In this document: positions 8,521 through 17,553 of the stretch, piece by piece
Numbering within the stretch: position 1 is the first letter of the stretch
Layout of the letters: each line of letters opens with the position of its first letter
Assembly: GCF_042854845.1 (NCBI RefSeq)
Contig: NZ_AP031498.1
Coordinates: forward strand, 3,410,001-3,474,000
Length of the DNA: 64,000 nucleotides
Source: Maricurvus nonylphenolicus
Lineage (GTDB): Bacteria; Pseudomonadota; Gammaproteobacteria; Pseudomonadales; Cellvibrionaceae
Direction: 5' to 3'
Position numbers and translations under genes: made by a program
Notes under the pieces: model-generated
What the model saw: the letters and a program-made list of their open reading frames with translations, nothing else
Database searches by the model: none
Told to the model about the DNA's origin: nothing

Positions 8521-9459
8521 ATGAGTGCCAGCCCAACCCTTTGCCCGTTAACCGATTTCGCCCTACTGACCATCGAGGGCCCGGATTGTCGCAAGTTCCT
8601 GCAAGGCCAGGTAACCTGCGATAGCAATGAAATCACCACTGAATCCAGCCGTTTGGGGGCTCACTGTAATCCCAAAGGCAGAATGATCAGTAACTTCCGT
8701 GCCTTGGGGATAGCGGAAAACACCCTGGGCCTGCGCTGCCATCGCGAAGTCCTGCCCACTCTATCCCAGTCACTGGGTAAATATATTGTATTTTCCAAGG
8801 CCGATATTACCGACCAGGGTAACCAACTCGGTATCTATGGACTGCTGGGCGAAAATATTGCTGAACAACTGAGCGGCCTTATTGGCTCCGCACTGAACCA
8901 GAACAACGACGCCTGTGTAACCGACGCAGGTCATTTTATCCGCATCAGCGCCACCATGGTTGAATGCTGGTTAACCCCTGAGCAAGCGGAACAACTTAGC
9001 ACCGCTCTAGGCTGTTCCTCTGGAGAACAAAGCCAGTGGCTGATGGCCGCCATTGGCGCCGGTTTAGGCGATGTCTATCCGGCAACCCAGAATGAATGGA
9101 TCCCACAGGTGATCAACTATCAGGCCGAAGCAATCGGCGGCGTTAACTTTCAGAAAGGCTGCTATACCGGCCAGGAAATTGTCGCCCGCATGCAATATCG
9201 CGGCAAACTCAAACGCCATATGTACCGCTTTAGCAGCCCAGAAGCTGTGACCCCAGGACAACACCTGTTTAGCCAAGGCAAAGCCCAAAGCATTGGCGAG
9301 GTGGTGATGTGCAGCCAAATTGGCGATGAGATTGAATGCCTGGCCAATGTGACCACCGCAGCCGTTGAGGCTAACGATGTGCATTTAGATGCCGATAAAG
9401 ATCAAAGATTAACCCTTCTACCCCTGCCATACGAGCTGACTGCTGCTATAAATACATAA
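8521..9459 (+). CDS. ygfZ: Folate-binding protein YgfZ (iron-sulfur cluster repair)
   Basis: YgfZ is a tetrahydrofolate-dependent protein of the GcvT fold that helps maintain Fe-S enzymes such as MiaB. The 312-residue protein carries the signature K-G-C-Y-T-G-Q-E at about residue 213, followed by IVARMQYRGKLKRHMYRF. The N-terminus (FALLTIEGPDCRKFLQGQVTCD) also fits. The ribosome-binding site is weak. It is divergent from sdhE across a 210-bp intergenic region containing a CGCGCATTATAG -10-like stretch. Confidence 0.93.
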   Translation: MSASPTLCPLTDFALLTIEGPDCRKFLQGQVTCDSNEITTESSRLGAHCNPKGRMISNFRALGIAENTLGLRCHREVLPTLSQSLGKYIVFSKADITDQGNQLGIYGLLGENIAEQLSGLIGSALNQNNDACVTDAGHFIRISATMVECWLTPEQAEQLSTALGCSSGEQSQWLMAAIGAGLGDVYPATQNEWIPQVINYQAEAIGGVNFQKGCYTGQEIVARMQYRGKLKRHMYRFSSPEAVTPGQHLFSQGKAQSIGEVVMCSQIGDEIECLANVTTAAVEANDVHLDADKDQRLTLLPLPYELTAAINT

Positions 9460-9498
9460 AAGGCGTAGAACACTAATAATTCTGTTAAGGAAGATGTA

Positions 9499-10335
9499 AT
9501 GAACCAAGTCGTAGACACCGTTCGCCAGGAGCTTCTCGATGCAATCGAGAAAGACCAGCTGGTATTGCCCACCCTTCCCGAGGTAGCCCTACGTGTTCGC
9601 GAAGTAGCCGAAGACCCGGATGCCAGTATTGACCAGCTATCCAAAGTTATTGGCAATGATGCAGCACTTACCGCGCGCATCATTAAAGTCGCCAATAGCC
9701 CATTGTTGCGAGCTTCTCGCGAAATTGAAGACTTGAAAATGGCCTTGATGCGCCTGGGTATGGAGTACACCTGTAATATCGCCACCGGCCTGGCCATGGA
9801 GCAAATGTTCCAAGCGACGTCTGATATGGTGGACAAGCGTATGCGTGAGATTTGGTCTCGCGCCAGTGAAATCGCCGGTATCTGTCATGTCCTGTGTAAA
9901 CACTACACCAAGCTGCGCCCTGACCAGGCTACCCTGGCAGGCCTGACTCACAAAATTGGTGCCCTGCCCATTCTGACCTACGCGGAAGAACATCCGGCAC
10001 TGCTAAGAGACAGCATCACACTGGACCGAGTCATTGATTCCCTGCATGCCCAAATTGGTGACAAGATTCTCGAGCGCTGGGACTTCCCGGCTGAACTGCG
10101 CAAAATTCCCAGCCAGCATGTCGACTTTACCCGCCAGCAAGACAATGTGGATTACGCGGATATCGTCACCGTAGCCATGCTACAGAGCTATATGGGCAGC
10201 GATCACCCACTGGCAGATGTGGATTACCAACAAGTCACCTCGTTTGCCCGTCTCGGCCTGGATCCAGATATGCAGGAAGCTGAAGCTGAAGATCTGAGTG
10301 ATGAGATGGAAGCGGCGATGTCCTTCCTGCAATAA
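9499..10335 (+). CDS. HDOD-domain protein
   Basis: A 278-residue protein dominated by an HDOD domain (about 20-215): LPTLPEVALRVREVAEDPDASIDQL, IGNDAALTARIIKVANSPLL, and the later helices including GLTHKIGALPIL. HDOD proteins are HD-GYP relatives that lack phosphodiesterase residues and act in signal transduction or cell-cycle regulation. The specific target is unknown. The C-terminus is acidic. Start ATG 9499 has AAGGAAG eight bases upstream. It is 39 bp after ygfZ, so cotranscription is likely, and it ends at the strong terminator at 10348-10395. Confidence 0.85.
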   Translation: MNQVVDTVRQELLDAIEKDQLVLPTLPEVALRVREVAEDPDASIDQLSKVIGNDAALTARIIKVANSPLLRASREIEDLKMALMRLGMEYTCNIATGLAMEQMFQATSDMVDKRMREIWSRASEIAGICHVLCKHYTKLRPDQATLAGLTHKIGALPILTYAEEHPALLRDSITLDRVIDSLHAQIGDKILERWDFPAELRKIPSQHVDFTRQQDNVDYADIVTVAMLQSYMGSDHPLADVDYQQVTSFARLGLDPDMQEAEAEDLSDEMEAAMSFLQ

Positions 10336-10347
10336 TCTCCCTGCATT

Positions 10348-10395
10348 CAGATAGTAAAAAGGCGGTCACTATTTTGACCGCCTTTTTACTATCTG
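10348..10395. terminator. Strong bidirectional terminator
   Basis: A perfect 21-bp inverted repeat (10348-10368 and 10375-10395) with a six-base loop. The GC core GGCGGTCA/TGACCGCC is flanked by A5 and T5 runs, so it can terminate both the HDOD gene (+) and ung (-), which converge here. Confidence 0.92.
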
Positions 10396-10422
10396 TAAGC
10401 TCAGTTTTCTAAACCCGTGCGA

Positions 10423-11133
10423 TTAGGTCACTGACTCTGCTAACAAAGAACGCGCTGGCAAAGCCCAATCCACTGCAGCCACACCACGATTCGCCAAATA
10501 AGCATTAGCCTGGGAAAAATGCCCATTCCCTAAAAAGCCACGGTGGGCCGATAAGGGGGATGGATGTGGCGATTTCAAAACGCAGTGACGATTGGTATCA
10601 ATAAAACGCCCCTTCTTCTGCGCATAACTGCCCCACAACATAAACACCAGCCCATCGCGCTGCTCATTCAAGGCTTGCACCGCCCGGTCGGTAAACTCTT
10701 CCCAACCGCGCCCCTGATGTGAGCCGGCATTGGCTGCCTCAACCGTTAAGGTTGCATTGAGCAGCAATACACCCTGCTCCGCCCAGGACTGCAAACAGCC
10801 ATGATCGGGAATCGGTAAACCCAAATCGCGATTGATTTCTTTAAAGATGTTCAATAACGACGGCGGAAAACGTACATCCGGTAAAACCGAGAAACATAAA
10901 CCGTGAGCCTGGCCTGGGCCATGGTAGGGGTCCTGCCCCAGGATCACCACCTTCACCTGATCAAAGGGCGTGGTATTAAAACTGTTAAAGATGTCTGCTC
11001 CCGGGGGATAAACCGTTTTTCCCTGGGCTTTCTCATCACGCAAAAACTGCCCCAGGTTTTGCATATAGGGCTGCTCAAATTCATTCCCCAAGTGCTGCAA
11101 CCAGGATGGATGCATTTGAACTGGTCTTGCCAT
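10423..11133 (-). CDS. ung: Uracil-DNA glycosylase
   Basis: Ung removes uracil from DNA at the start of base-excision repair. The 236-residue form from ATG 11133 is preferred because GGGGGAGAG lies just upstream; a longer reading frame to 11217 lacks such a site. Family-1 motifs are present: GQDPYHGPGQAHGLCFSV with catalytic D68, and the HPSPLSAHRGF loop with H190. Length matches the family. It converges with the HDOD gene and is divergent from the binding-protein-like gene at 11276. Confidence 0.96.
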   Translation of the reverse strand: MARPVQMHPSWLQHLGNEFEQPYMQNLGQFLRDEKAQGKTVYPPGADIFNSFNTTPFDQVKVVILGQDPYHGPGQAHGLCFSVLPDVRFPPSLLNIFKEINRDLGLPIPDHGCLQSWAEQGVLLLNATLTVEAANAGSHQGRGWEEFTDRAVQALNEQRDGLVFMLWGSYAQKKGRFIDTNRHCVLKSPHPSPLSAHRGFLGNGHFSQANAYLANRGVAAVDWALPARSLLAESVT

Positions 11134-11275
11134 TATCACTCTCCCCCACGTATTGGCCGTGATTTTACCAGCCTCGAACAAGCAACAGAACAGAATTACC
11201 TCGCATTTTGTCAGCAACTGTTAATCTGCTTCCGCTATAATGCCGCCCAAAATAACCTATACCCCCATAACAACA

Positions 11276-11716
11276 ATGAACCCAAGACGTATCTTGCCGC
11301 TGCTCCTGCTCTGTAGCGCCCTGTTCTTCCAGCCTGCCTGGGCAGAAATTGCTGTCATTGTTCACCCCAGCAATACGGTAACCTTATCGCCCCACACCAT
11401 TGCTCGTATTTTTTTGGGTAAGCAGAAAACCTTCAGCGGGGAGATGAAAGCCATCCCTTTAGATCAAAATATAAACACCCAGATCTATACAGACTTCTCT
11501 CGCGTGGTTCTGCGCCGTCATCCGCAACAGGTCAAAGCCTACTGGGCGCAACAACTGTTTACAGGGAAAGGCACACCGCCACGTAGCGTGAGCAGTGTGG
11601 AAGAATTGAAAAGCTTAATCAGCCAAAACCCTTCGTTTATTGGCTATATCGATGCAGCCTTGGTCGACGACCGGGTTCGTGTTGCCTACAGGTTCGATCC
11701 GCCTCCCACCTTGTAA
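11276..11716 (+). CDS. Small periplasmic phosphate-binding-protein-like protein
   Basis: A 146-residue exported protein (signal peptide MNPRRILPLLLLCSALFF to PAWA, then EIAVIVHPSN). The mature part (LSPHTIARIFLGKQKTF, then QVKAYWAQQLFTGKGTPPRSV, then IGYIDAAL) resembles the truncated PstS-like family found in marine gammaproteobacteria, about half the length of true PstS. No ABC permease or ATPase is adjacent, so a role in phosphate import is doubtful; sensing or a matrix role is possible. The ATG at 11276 is preferred over 11240 because it places the signal peptide at the N-terminus. Confidence 0.7.
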   Translation: MNPRRILPLLLLCSALFFQPAWAEIAVIVHPSNTVTLSPHTIARIFLGKQKTFSGEMKAIPLDQNINTQIYTDFSRVVLRRHPQQVKAYWAQQLFTGKGTPPRSVSSVEELKSLISQNPSFIGYIDAALVDDRVRVAYRFDPPPTL

Positions 11717-11735
11717 GCTTTTATTGGCAACAAAG

Positions 11736-11782
11736 CCCGGCAGCAAGGCTGCCGGGAAAAACCTCTGATGTTTTATCAGAGG
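11736..11782. terminator. Tandem hairpins between convergent genes
   Basis: CCCGGCAGC-AAG-GCTGCCGGG (11736-11756) is followed by CCTCTGAT-N5-ATCAGAGG (11762-11782). They lie between the binding-protein-like gene (+) and the 3' end of the fap operon (-). Neither has a long U-tract, but position and stability suggest termination in both directions. Confidence 0.6.
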
Positions 11783-11807
11783 GCGCAGGGAACTGAATCA
11801 GACCATG

Positions 11808-13163
11808 TTAAAACCGGTAGGGAAATTTCACCGCAAACTTGTAATCCGATGAGTCATTGGTCAAGCCTATCCCCATATCGGTAACGACCGACAAGCGCTC
11901 AGACAAGGCGTAGGTCACCCCCACATCGAAGTGACCCGTACGCGTATCAGAACCCACAATCTCCTGAGTAATATCGCCACGAGTAATCTCAGCAGCTTCA
12001 AAGAAACGCTGGGTAAACCACATGCTCATACTGGTGCGTTCGTTGATGGCAAATGCAATGCCCAGACTCAACTGTAGTTCATCACCGAGTTTCACATCGG
12101 CAGGATCATCAGCTTGCAATGGGTTGGTACTCAAATCATCAAAGCTTTCTTCGAAGTAATGCTTGTAAGCAATGTTAGTGAAGAACAATGCTGGATCAGC
12201 AGTTTTTAGCAATGACAACCCTATTGACGTAGACCAGAGACCGGTGCCCGTAGGCAAGGACTCAGGCATTTTCAAATTGGTATTGTCCGGGTGATCGACG
12301 AACTTGATGCCATAGGGATCTTGCCCTGTCGGCGCCGTGACACTGAAATTTAATACCATATCCGGCCGGGTCCAGGTTTCATCCATCAACTGGTAGCTGA
12401 TACCAAAGGTGATATCCCCTAAGTCATCTGTACTGACGGTATCTTCTGTACGCACCGTTGAGGCCAGCTCCTGGCCACCGGAGCGAATGGTGGTCTCACG
12501 AAACAGGTAAGGAACATCAAGGGACAGCTGCACCTTGGGCGTGATGCCCCAGCGTGTCGAAAAGGTGGTTTTAAACACTTCACTGGACGTTTCATCAATG
12601 CTGATATTGCCCAGGAAAATGGCATCCAGCGCCAGAAAACCATTGAGTACCAACTGACTGCGATCATAATTGGTGTACTCATAGCCTATCTCGAAGGTCC
12701 AGGATTGGTCGAATAAGGCATGCGCTTCCGACACTAAATCATCTATGCCCCGTGACGAGCTGGGTGCGCTCGACTGAGTGACCTCACCTTGGGGCAGTTT
12801 CTGAACATCACTAGGCGGTTGTCCACCCGCCGCAGATGCAGCTGCGGCGGGTAAGCCTGCCAGGCCCCTGGCACGATAAAATTCCATATCACGCTCAGAG
12901 ATGAAATTCACCGGATAACCGGGCTCTGGTGCATGTTCAGTATGCCGCAAACGCTGCTCCAGATACTGTACTCGAGTCATTAATGCCTGATTCATTGCCT
13001 TCAACTGACGAATATCCCGCTCTATCTCAGAGGAACCTTGTGCGGCACCAGCCGCCGATAAGGTCGTCGCGTTGAAAGCCAAGAGGCAACTGATTGCCAG
13101 CGCCAGCTTGTGTGGAGTAAAACCGGTTGGCGCCCTAGCAACAACCCTTATTTGTGTATTCAT
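11808..13163 (-). CDS. fapF: FapF-like outer-membrane amyloid secretion barrel
   Basis: A 451-residue exported protein, last gene of the Fap-like operon. After a signal peptide comes a coiled-coil segment (EIERDIRQLKAMNQALMTRV, about residues 46-74), then a Pro/Ala/Gln-rich linker. The remainder is alternating beta-rich sequence ending in KFAVKFPYRF, typical of an outer-membrane barrel with terminal Phe. This matches FapF, where a trimerising coiled coil gates a barrel that exports amyloid subunits. Start ATG 13163 has GAAGG seven bases upstream; a TTG two codons earlier is less likely. Assignment rests on architecture and position. Confidence 0.75.
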   Translation of the reverse strand: MNTQIRVVARAPTGFTPHKLALAISCLLAFNATTLSAAGAAQGSSEIERDIRQLKAMNQALMTRVQYLEQRLRHTEHAPEPGYPVNFISERDMEFYRARGLAGLPAAAASAAGGQPPSDVQKLPQGEVTQSSAPSSSRGIDDLVSEAHALFDQSWTFEIGYEYTNYDRSQLVLNGFLALDAIFLGNISIDETSSEVFKTTFSTRWGITPKVQLSLDVPYLFRETTIRSGGQELASTVRTEDTVSTDDLGDITFGISYQLMDETWTRPDMVLNFSVTAPTGQDPYGIKFVDHPDNTNLKMPESLPTGTGLWSTSIGLSLLKTADPALFFTNIAYKHYFEESFDDLSTNPLQADDPADVKLGDELQLSLGIAFAINERTSMSMWFTQRFFEAAEITRGDITQEIVGSDTRTGHFDVGVTYALSERLSVVTDMGIGLTNDSSDYKFAVKFPYRF

Positions 13164-13219
13164 AATCAAGCCTTCTTTAGTTTTTACCCTGCTAACACCC
13201 TCCTGGCTTTTTATTTTTC

Positions 13220-13996
13220 CTACCGCAACCCAAACAGACTGTTATTAATGCGCCTGGCATCGTTGCGTAAATTTTGCCCTTGGTTAAATTCCACCCGCAG
13301 CTTCACATCATTAATAATCATGTTAGCGTCCTGCCCCAGCTGTACCGATTGAATCAGTTGTCTCGCCATATCCGGGCCACCAATTCTCTGCACCACCAAT
13401 CCTGCCTCTGTCGCAATGCTGTAACCGAGGCTGCCAGATTGATTGAACTGGGTCGTCGCCCCTGTTGCAGCTGATTCGTAAGTCTGGGTTTGCGGTAAAT
13501 TTTGTTGAACTACCGAGGTAGTTGTTAACTCGGGCATGGTGTCTTGCCCTGTAGATTCCATTGCGACCTCAGTGCTTTGCTCAGCCACAGAAATCGCAAC
13601 ATTGTTATGCACCCGATTGTGATTACTGGACATCTGAATCGACTGCACACTGCCTTCTACTTGACCAAGCGCCTGCGGGGGTTCCGGCAAGCTGGGATTT
13701 TCATCGCTCTGCTCACCCAAAGTGCCACCGTGACGAAAACGAATCTGTGGCAATGCCTGGGTCAGATCAGCTTCCAACCGCAAGCCAACCCGATGGGTGC
13801 CACTGGGCATTTTCCACAGGGTGCGCATGGTAATACCGAAATAAGCGATTTGATTGCTCGACACAAACTTGCCGCGCACTTCGGATAATTCCTGTTTGTC
13901 CAACTCCGGGTACTTGGCCGCCATAACACTGGCACTCATCGCCACCAACCCGCTAATCGTGCAGGCGATTACTTTTCTTTTAGTTTGCAACAACAT
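13220..13996 (-). CDS. Exported protein at the FapE position of the amyloid operon
   Basis: A 258-residue protein with a signal peptide (MLLQTKRKVIACTISGLVAM, cleavage near VMAA). The mature part is polar, Gln/Asn/Thr-rich in the middle (about 100-180), and ends with LGQDANMIINDVKLRVEFNQ and a basic Asn-rich tail. It sits between the peptidase and the barrel, the position of fapE. Pseudomonas FapE carries a Cys-x-Cys motif near its C-terminus, but no Cys is seen in the mature part here, so fapE orthology is tentative. GGGAG lies eight bases before ATG 13996. Confidence 0.55.
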   Translation of the reverse strand: MLLQTKRKVIACTISGLVAMSASVMAAKYPELDKQELSEVRGKFVSSNQIAYFGITMRTLWKMPSGTHRVGLRLEADLTQALPQIRFRHGGTLGEQSDENPSLPEPPQALGQVEGSVQSIQMSSNHNRVHNNVAISVAEQSTEVAMESTGQDTMPELTTTSVVQQNLPQTQTYESAATGATTQFNQSGSLGYSIATEAGLVVQRIGGPDMARQLIQSVQLGQDANMIINDVKLRVEFNQGQNLRNDARRINNSLFGLR

Positions 13997-14032
13997 GTCG
14001 CACACTCCCGATCGGTTTACAGGTACCGATCG

Positions 14033-14764
14033 CTAAAACATATCTGATGCCGTAAAGCCAAAGTCCAACAACTCGCTCTTGCTGATGGGCGATTTATCAA
14101 ATAAAAAACGTTTGGCGGTCAACGGCTGTTCTGGTCGACTTAATACGGTCGACCGATCAAAACCTTTTCCCACAATGGCAAAGATGGTGCCATTCCAACT
14201 GTCTAAAAATACCTGACGCTTCATAGTCCGATTGCCAAGCGCTGGGTCACCGACATAGACGGTGTCACCAATAACGCGTTTAAGCACCACAAAGTGTTTG
14301 TAACCTTTTAGGTCCAGAAGCGTAATGGTAGGAATGCGAATTTGATCCAGAGCGTCATTGCTCACATGGTAACCTCGACCTCTCAGGCCCAGGGTTTCCA
14401 CATAACGCCGTATATCCAGCAGGGAAAAACCCTTGGTTTTAACAAGCTCAGGATCACTGACCTGCCACATGCCCCGAATGACATCCTGTTCGTTGAGATC
14501 CAGGTGGTAGGCGTATTTAAGGATGGTGGTTACCGTTGCGGCACCACAACTAAAATCATGCTGCTGGGATTCGAGGTGTTTAAAGCGCCCCTCCCGAATA
14601 CTCACCAGCGGTTTGGAAAACTGTTGCATCCCTGCCATATTGTAGAACCTGACATCCCCCGCCTTGACCGCTGCAATATCCGTCAGCCAGATCACAACCG
14701 CCAAAATCAGCAACCAGATTTTGTAGTTGTGTTCGTCAACTGAAAACTTCGGATCGATTTTCAT
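14033..14764 (-). CDS. fapD: FapD-like C39 family cysteine peptidase
   Basis: A 243-residue protein with an N-terminal membrane/signal segment (about 16-34) and a papain-like C39 peptidase domain. The catalytic set is visible: Q67/Q68 in SQQHDFSCGAA, nucleophile C73, H157 in GYKHFVVL and D173 in VGDPALG. FapD is thought to process or assist export of Fap amyloid components; C39 domains otherwise cleave double-glycine leaders. Start ATG 14764 has AGGG five bases upstream; ATGs at 14794 and 14839 are less likely. It sits between the FapC-like gene and the FapE-position gene, as in Pseudomonas fapABCDEF. Confidence 0.8.
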   Translation of the reverse strand: MKIDPKFSVDEHNYKIWLLILAVVIWLTDIAAVKAGDVRFYNMAGMQQFSKPLVSIREGRFKHLESQQHDFSCGAATVTTILKYAYHLDLNEQDVIRGMWQVSDPELVKTKGFSLLDIRRYVETLGLRGRGYHVSNDALDQIRIPTITLLDLKGYKHFVVLKRVIGDTVYVGDPALGNRTMKRQVFLDSWNGTIFAIVGKGFDRSTVLSRPEQPLTAKRFLFDKSPISKSELLDFGFTASDMF

Positions 14765-14951
14765 CGCAGCCCTATTCAAAGTGGAGAAAGCCATTTTGTG
14801 GAGCAAGGCACCACACCCAGTGTGTGATGCCTTGACCAACGGGCACGGTATAAATCAACCGTTAAAATTTATACCTGTGCCAGTGCTACCGGCCTGAGTT
14901 ATGCTGTCACCAAATCCAGACCGGAGGTGCCAGGCTTTTGCCTGGTAACCG

Positions 14952-16694
14952 TTAAGGTTCTAACCCGCCAGGAGTGCTGACACTGGAAATAGCCAGTGCA
15001 TTACCCTGAACATTGTTAGTACCTGCCGCGACATTCACACCAATATTACCTGCCGCGCCGGACAGGATATTGCCGCTTAGGGTCGCGCTATTGACATGGC
15101 CAATGGAATCAACAGTCCGCAAGGTAACGCGTCCAGTTAATACCACCTCGCCCAAGTCAACTTCACCCGCTTCCTTGAAGTTAATCGCACCACCAGGCGC
15201 TACAGGCACGGGCTCACCTTCGGCATCTTCAGTGAAGAGCACGTCTTGCGCGCCATCAGCTTCACCATCAAGATCCACATGGCCAATCAATGAACCGCCA
15301 CTGTTATGCGTACCTGTCCAAATGTCAGGGTAAACATCACCGTTTTGATCCACATCACCGCTATAGGTACCGGAGACATCACCACTCAAACGAATACGAG
15401 TAGTCTCTAGCCGTTCAATCTCAGCGGGATTGTTAGTGGTAGAATTGCCATAGGCGGCCTGGAAGGACGACGTAGTAGCTTCAGACATGGCGCCACTGGC
15501 AGAAGCCAGAGCCAATTGGTTAGCCTGAGCATTACCACTACCGGCTGCGACGTTCATGCCGATATTACCGGCAGCATCCACCGCGACATCGCCACTTAAG
15601 CTAGCGGTATTGGTAGTACCCCAGCTGTCGGTGGTATTTTCAACGGAGTATTGGTTGGAGAAGGTTTCCGCATCCGCTGAACCGCCAAAGACCAAACTGG
15701 CATCGACGCTAGCGGTAATGCTGTAGGACTTCTCATAGGAACTGGACTCTTCGGAATCCTCGCTGTGGCTTTCTGAAGACTCAGAAGAAGACTCACTGGA
15801 TTCAGAACCAGACCATTCGCCAGATGCATTAAAGCTACCACCGAACTCGTGACTGGAGCTGGACTCGGAGCTGGATTCTGAACTGGACTCTGAGCTGCCA
15901 GATTCACCTGCACTGCCGGTTACCGTGAGATCCAGAGAATAGTTTTTCTCGTGATCTTCAGAGTTACGGGTAATGCTTTCATCACCTTCACCGGGACCAT
16001 TGGTTTCTGTACGGCTAAAGCTGCTGGAAGACCAGGAACCGTCTTTATGCGCCGTTAGGTCACCGGAGACATCCCAGCCACCTTCACTGCTTTCTGAAGA
16101 GCTGGAAGATTCTGAACTGGATGAGCTCTCGCTGTGATCAAAGCTTTTGTTCAGATCAAATCCTGCACTGTACTCGTGAGACGATGAGCTGGACTGACTG
16201 GAACTGGAGCTTCCTTCACTGCTTTCTGAAGATGAACTGGAATCCATCTCAGTTTCTCCTGCCGAATAGTCGAAGGAGAAATTAATGGTGGTACCCTGGG
16301 ATTGGGATGCCGCCATTGCCGTTGAATTTTGCTGAACATTATTATCGCCAGCAGCGACGTTAATGCCTGCATTACCAGTAGCGCCAGTCAACACATTGTC
16401 ACCCACGGAGGCACTATTTTCGGTGCCCTCACCGTTCATAACATTGTTGCCTTTCGATTTCTGGTTGGTTTCAGAAACAGCCATTGATGCAGAATCAATT
16501 AAAATCAATCCCATCGTCCGCACTTCACCATTAATAGCAAAGTTTTTAGAGACATTGATCTCTTTATTGATTTCAACATTCGAGTCAGGCCCATGGCCAC
16601 GCCCGTTGCCGTTCTCTCCGTCACTGCCCGCATAGACCGGCATCGAAGCCGCTGCAGCGATGGCAATGCTGAGAGGAAGTTTCAGCGTTTTCAT
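14952..16694 (-). CDS. fapC: FapC-like functional amyloid subunit with Ser/Glu-rich linker
   Basis: A 580-residue secreted protein, signal peptide ending near PVYAG. Three amyloid repeats share the core G-N-x-G-[IM]-N-V-A-A-G-x-x-N-x-Q-x-N: R1 about 93-130, R2 about 362-404, R3 about 533-575. Linker L1 (about 136-360) is dominated by Ser and Glu runs broken by short Tyr/Phe beta-like segments. L2 (about 405-532) is acidic and Gly/Asp-rich. R1-L1-R2-L2-R3 is the layout of Pseudomonas FapC, the major fibril subunit, but there is no Cys and hence no C-terminal Cys-x-x-Cys. GAGGAG precedes ATG 16694. Confidence 0.78.
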   Translation of the reverse strand: MKTLKLPLSIAIAAAASMPVYAGSDGENGNGRGHGPDSNVEINKEINVSKNFAINGEVRTMGLILIDSASMAVSETNQKSKGNNVMNGEGTENSASVGDNVLTGATGNAGINVAAGDNNVQQNSTAMAASQSQGTTINFSFDYSAGETEMDSSSSSESSEGSSSSSQSSSSSHEYSAGFDLNKSFDHSESSSSSESSSSSESSEGGWDVSGDLTAHKDGSWSSSSFSRTETNGPGEGDESITRNSEDHEKNYSLDLTVTGSAGESGSSESSSESSSESSSSHEFGGSFNASGEWSGSESSESSSESSESHSEDSEESSSYEKSYSITASVDASLVFGGSADAETFSNQYSVENTTDSWGTTNTASLSGDVAVDAAGNIGMNVAAGSGNAQANQLALASASGAMSEATTSSFQAAYGNSTTNNPAEIERLETTRIRLSGDVSGTYSGDVDQNGDVYPDIWTGTHNSGGSLIGHVDLDGEADGAQDVLFTEDAEGEPVPVAPGGAINFKEAGEVDLGEVVLTGRVTLRTVDSIGHVNSATLSGNILSGAAGNIGVNVAAGTNNVQGNALAISSVSTPGGLEP

Positions 16695-16845
16695 CACATT
16701 TCTCCTCTGGCACTCGTTAAGTGCCCTTACAGTAAAATCAACTTTGACTCACCCTAAGCCCAACCCTAAGAAAGCAAAGTTAATCAGTTAGGTCCGTAAC
16801 CGTTACCCACACTACCTACAACAACACCGGTTTATCTGTGTATCG

Positions 16846-17553
16846 CTAATGAGTTACAGACAAAGTAAAACTGTTGCCGGACACATTGTTCATGCCGGCA
16901 CTTTGGTTGAGCATTAAAATGCCCCGCGCATTGTGAAATGCCGAGGGATCTATCCCAACCTCCGTAACAATCTCAGGTAACAGGGATTCGCTACCTGCAT
17001 CCAATCCACTATCCGTCGCCTCTTCCGACAGGGTTTTCTCATCGAGCTGCACGACGGCAATCGTACCCAACCCACCAATCGCAATCGCCGCCGCATTCAC
17101 TTGACGATTGCCATAGCCCGCCGCCTGATTGATCATCAAAATACCTTGGGCCTGCTGAAAACTATCGCCGCTAATCACTGCAGAAACGGCATGACTACCT
17201 TGAGGATTATGCTGATCACTGGTTTGTGAGGCTTTAACTGCAGCGACACTGACACCATTGCTGGCCGCCGCTGCCGCAGAGTTCTGTTGAATATTGCCAT
17301 CGCCGGCCGCCGCGTTAACTTTGACCAGACCTTGCACTTGAGAAAAAGCGTTATCGTCGATACGCGATTGAGATATCGCAGTAACCTGCGAAGTCAGCCC
17401 CACCAGGGCCATATCCTGAGCGATAAATTCGTCTGCCCAGACAGAATAAGCGCCCCAAAAGCTGCTCAGCAATAATGCACTTAGCAACTTGAATAAATGA
17501 CGCCCCGTCGCAAGCCCCACAACTGGCATAGTATTAGGCATAGTATTAGGCAT
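16846..17553 (-). CDS. FapA/FapB-like minor amyloid protein
   Basis: An exported protein of 235 residues from ATG 17553, which follows AGGGGGCT. A start at 17568 adds five residues. The N-terminus holds two tandem Met-Pro-Asn-Thr repeats before the signal peptide (hydrophobic LLSALLLSSFWGAY, then WAD). Three copies of an amyloid-type motif follow: GLVKVNAAAGDGNIQQNSAA, GILMINQAAGYGNRQVNAAA and GILMLNQSAGMNNVSGNS, with an acidic segment between the last two. It is the first gene of the operon. Pseudomonas has both FapA and FapB upstream of FapC, and this single protein could fill either role. Confidence 0.7.
   Translation of the reverse strand: MPNTMPNTMPVVGLATGRHLFKLLSALLLSSFWGAYSVWADEFIAQDMALVGLTSQVTAISQSRIDDNAFSQVQGLVKVNAAAGDGNIQQNSAAAAASNGVSVAAVKASQTSDQHNPQGSHAVSAVISGDSFQQAQGILMINQAAGYGNRQVNAAAIAIGGLGTIAVVQLDEKTLSEEATDSGLDAGSESLLPEIVTEVGIDPSAFHNARGILMLNQSAGMNNVSGNSFTLSVTH

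Noticed and set aside
11240..11275. N-terminal extension of the binding-protein-like gene
   Set aside because: Starting at 11240 would place a dozen residues before the signal peptide; the ATG at 11276 gives a standard exported N-terminus.
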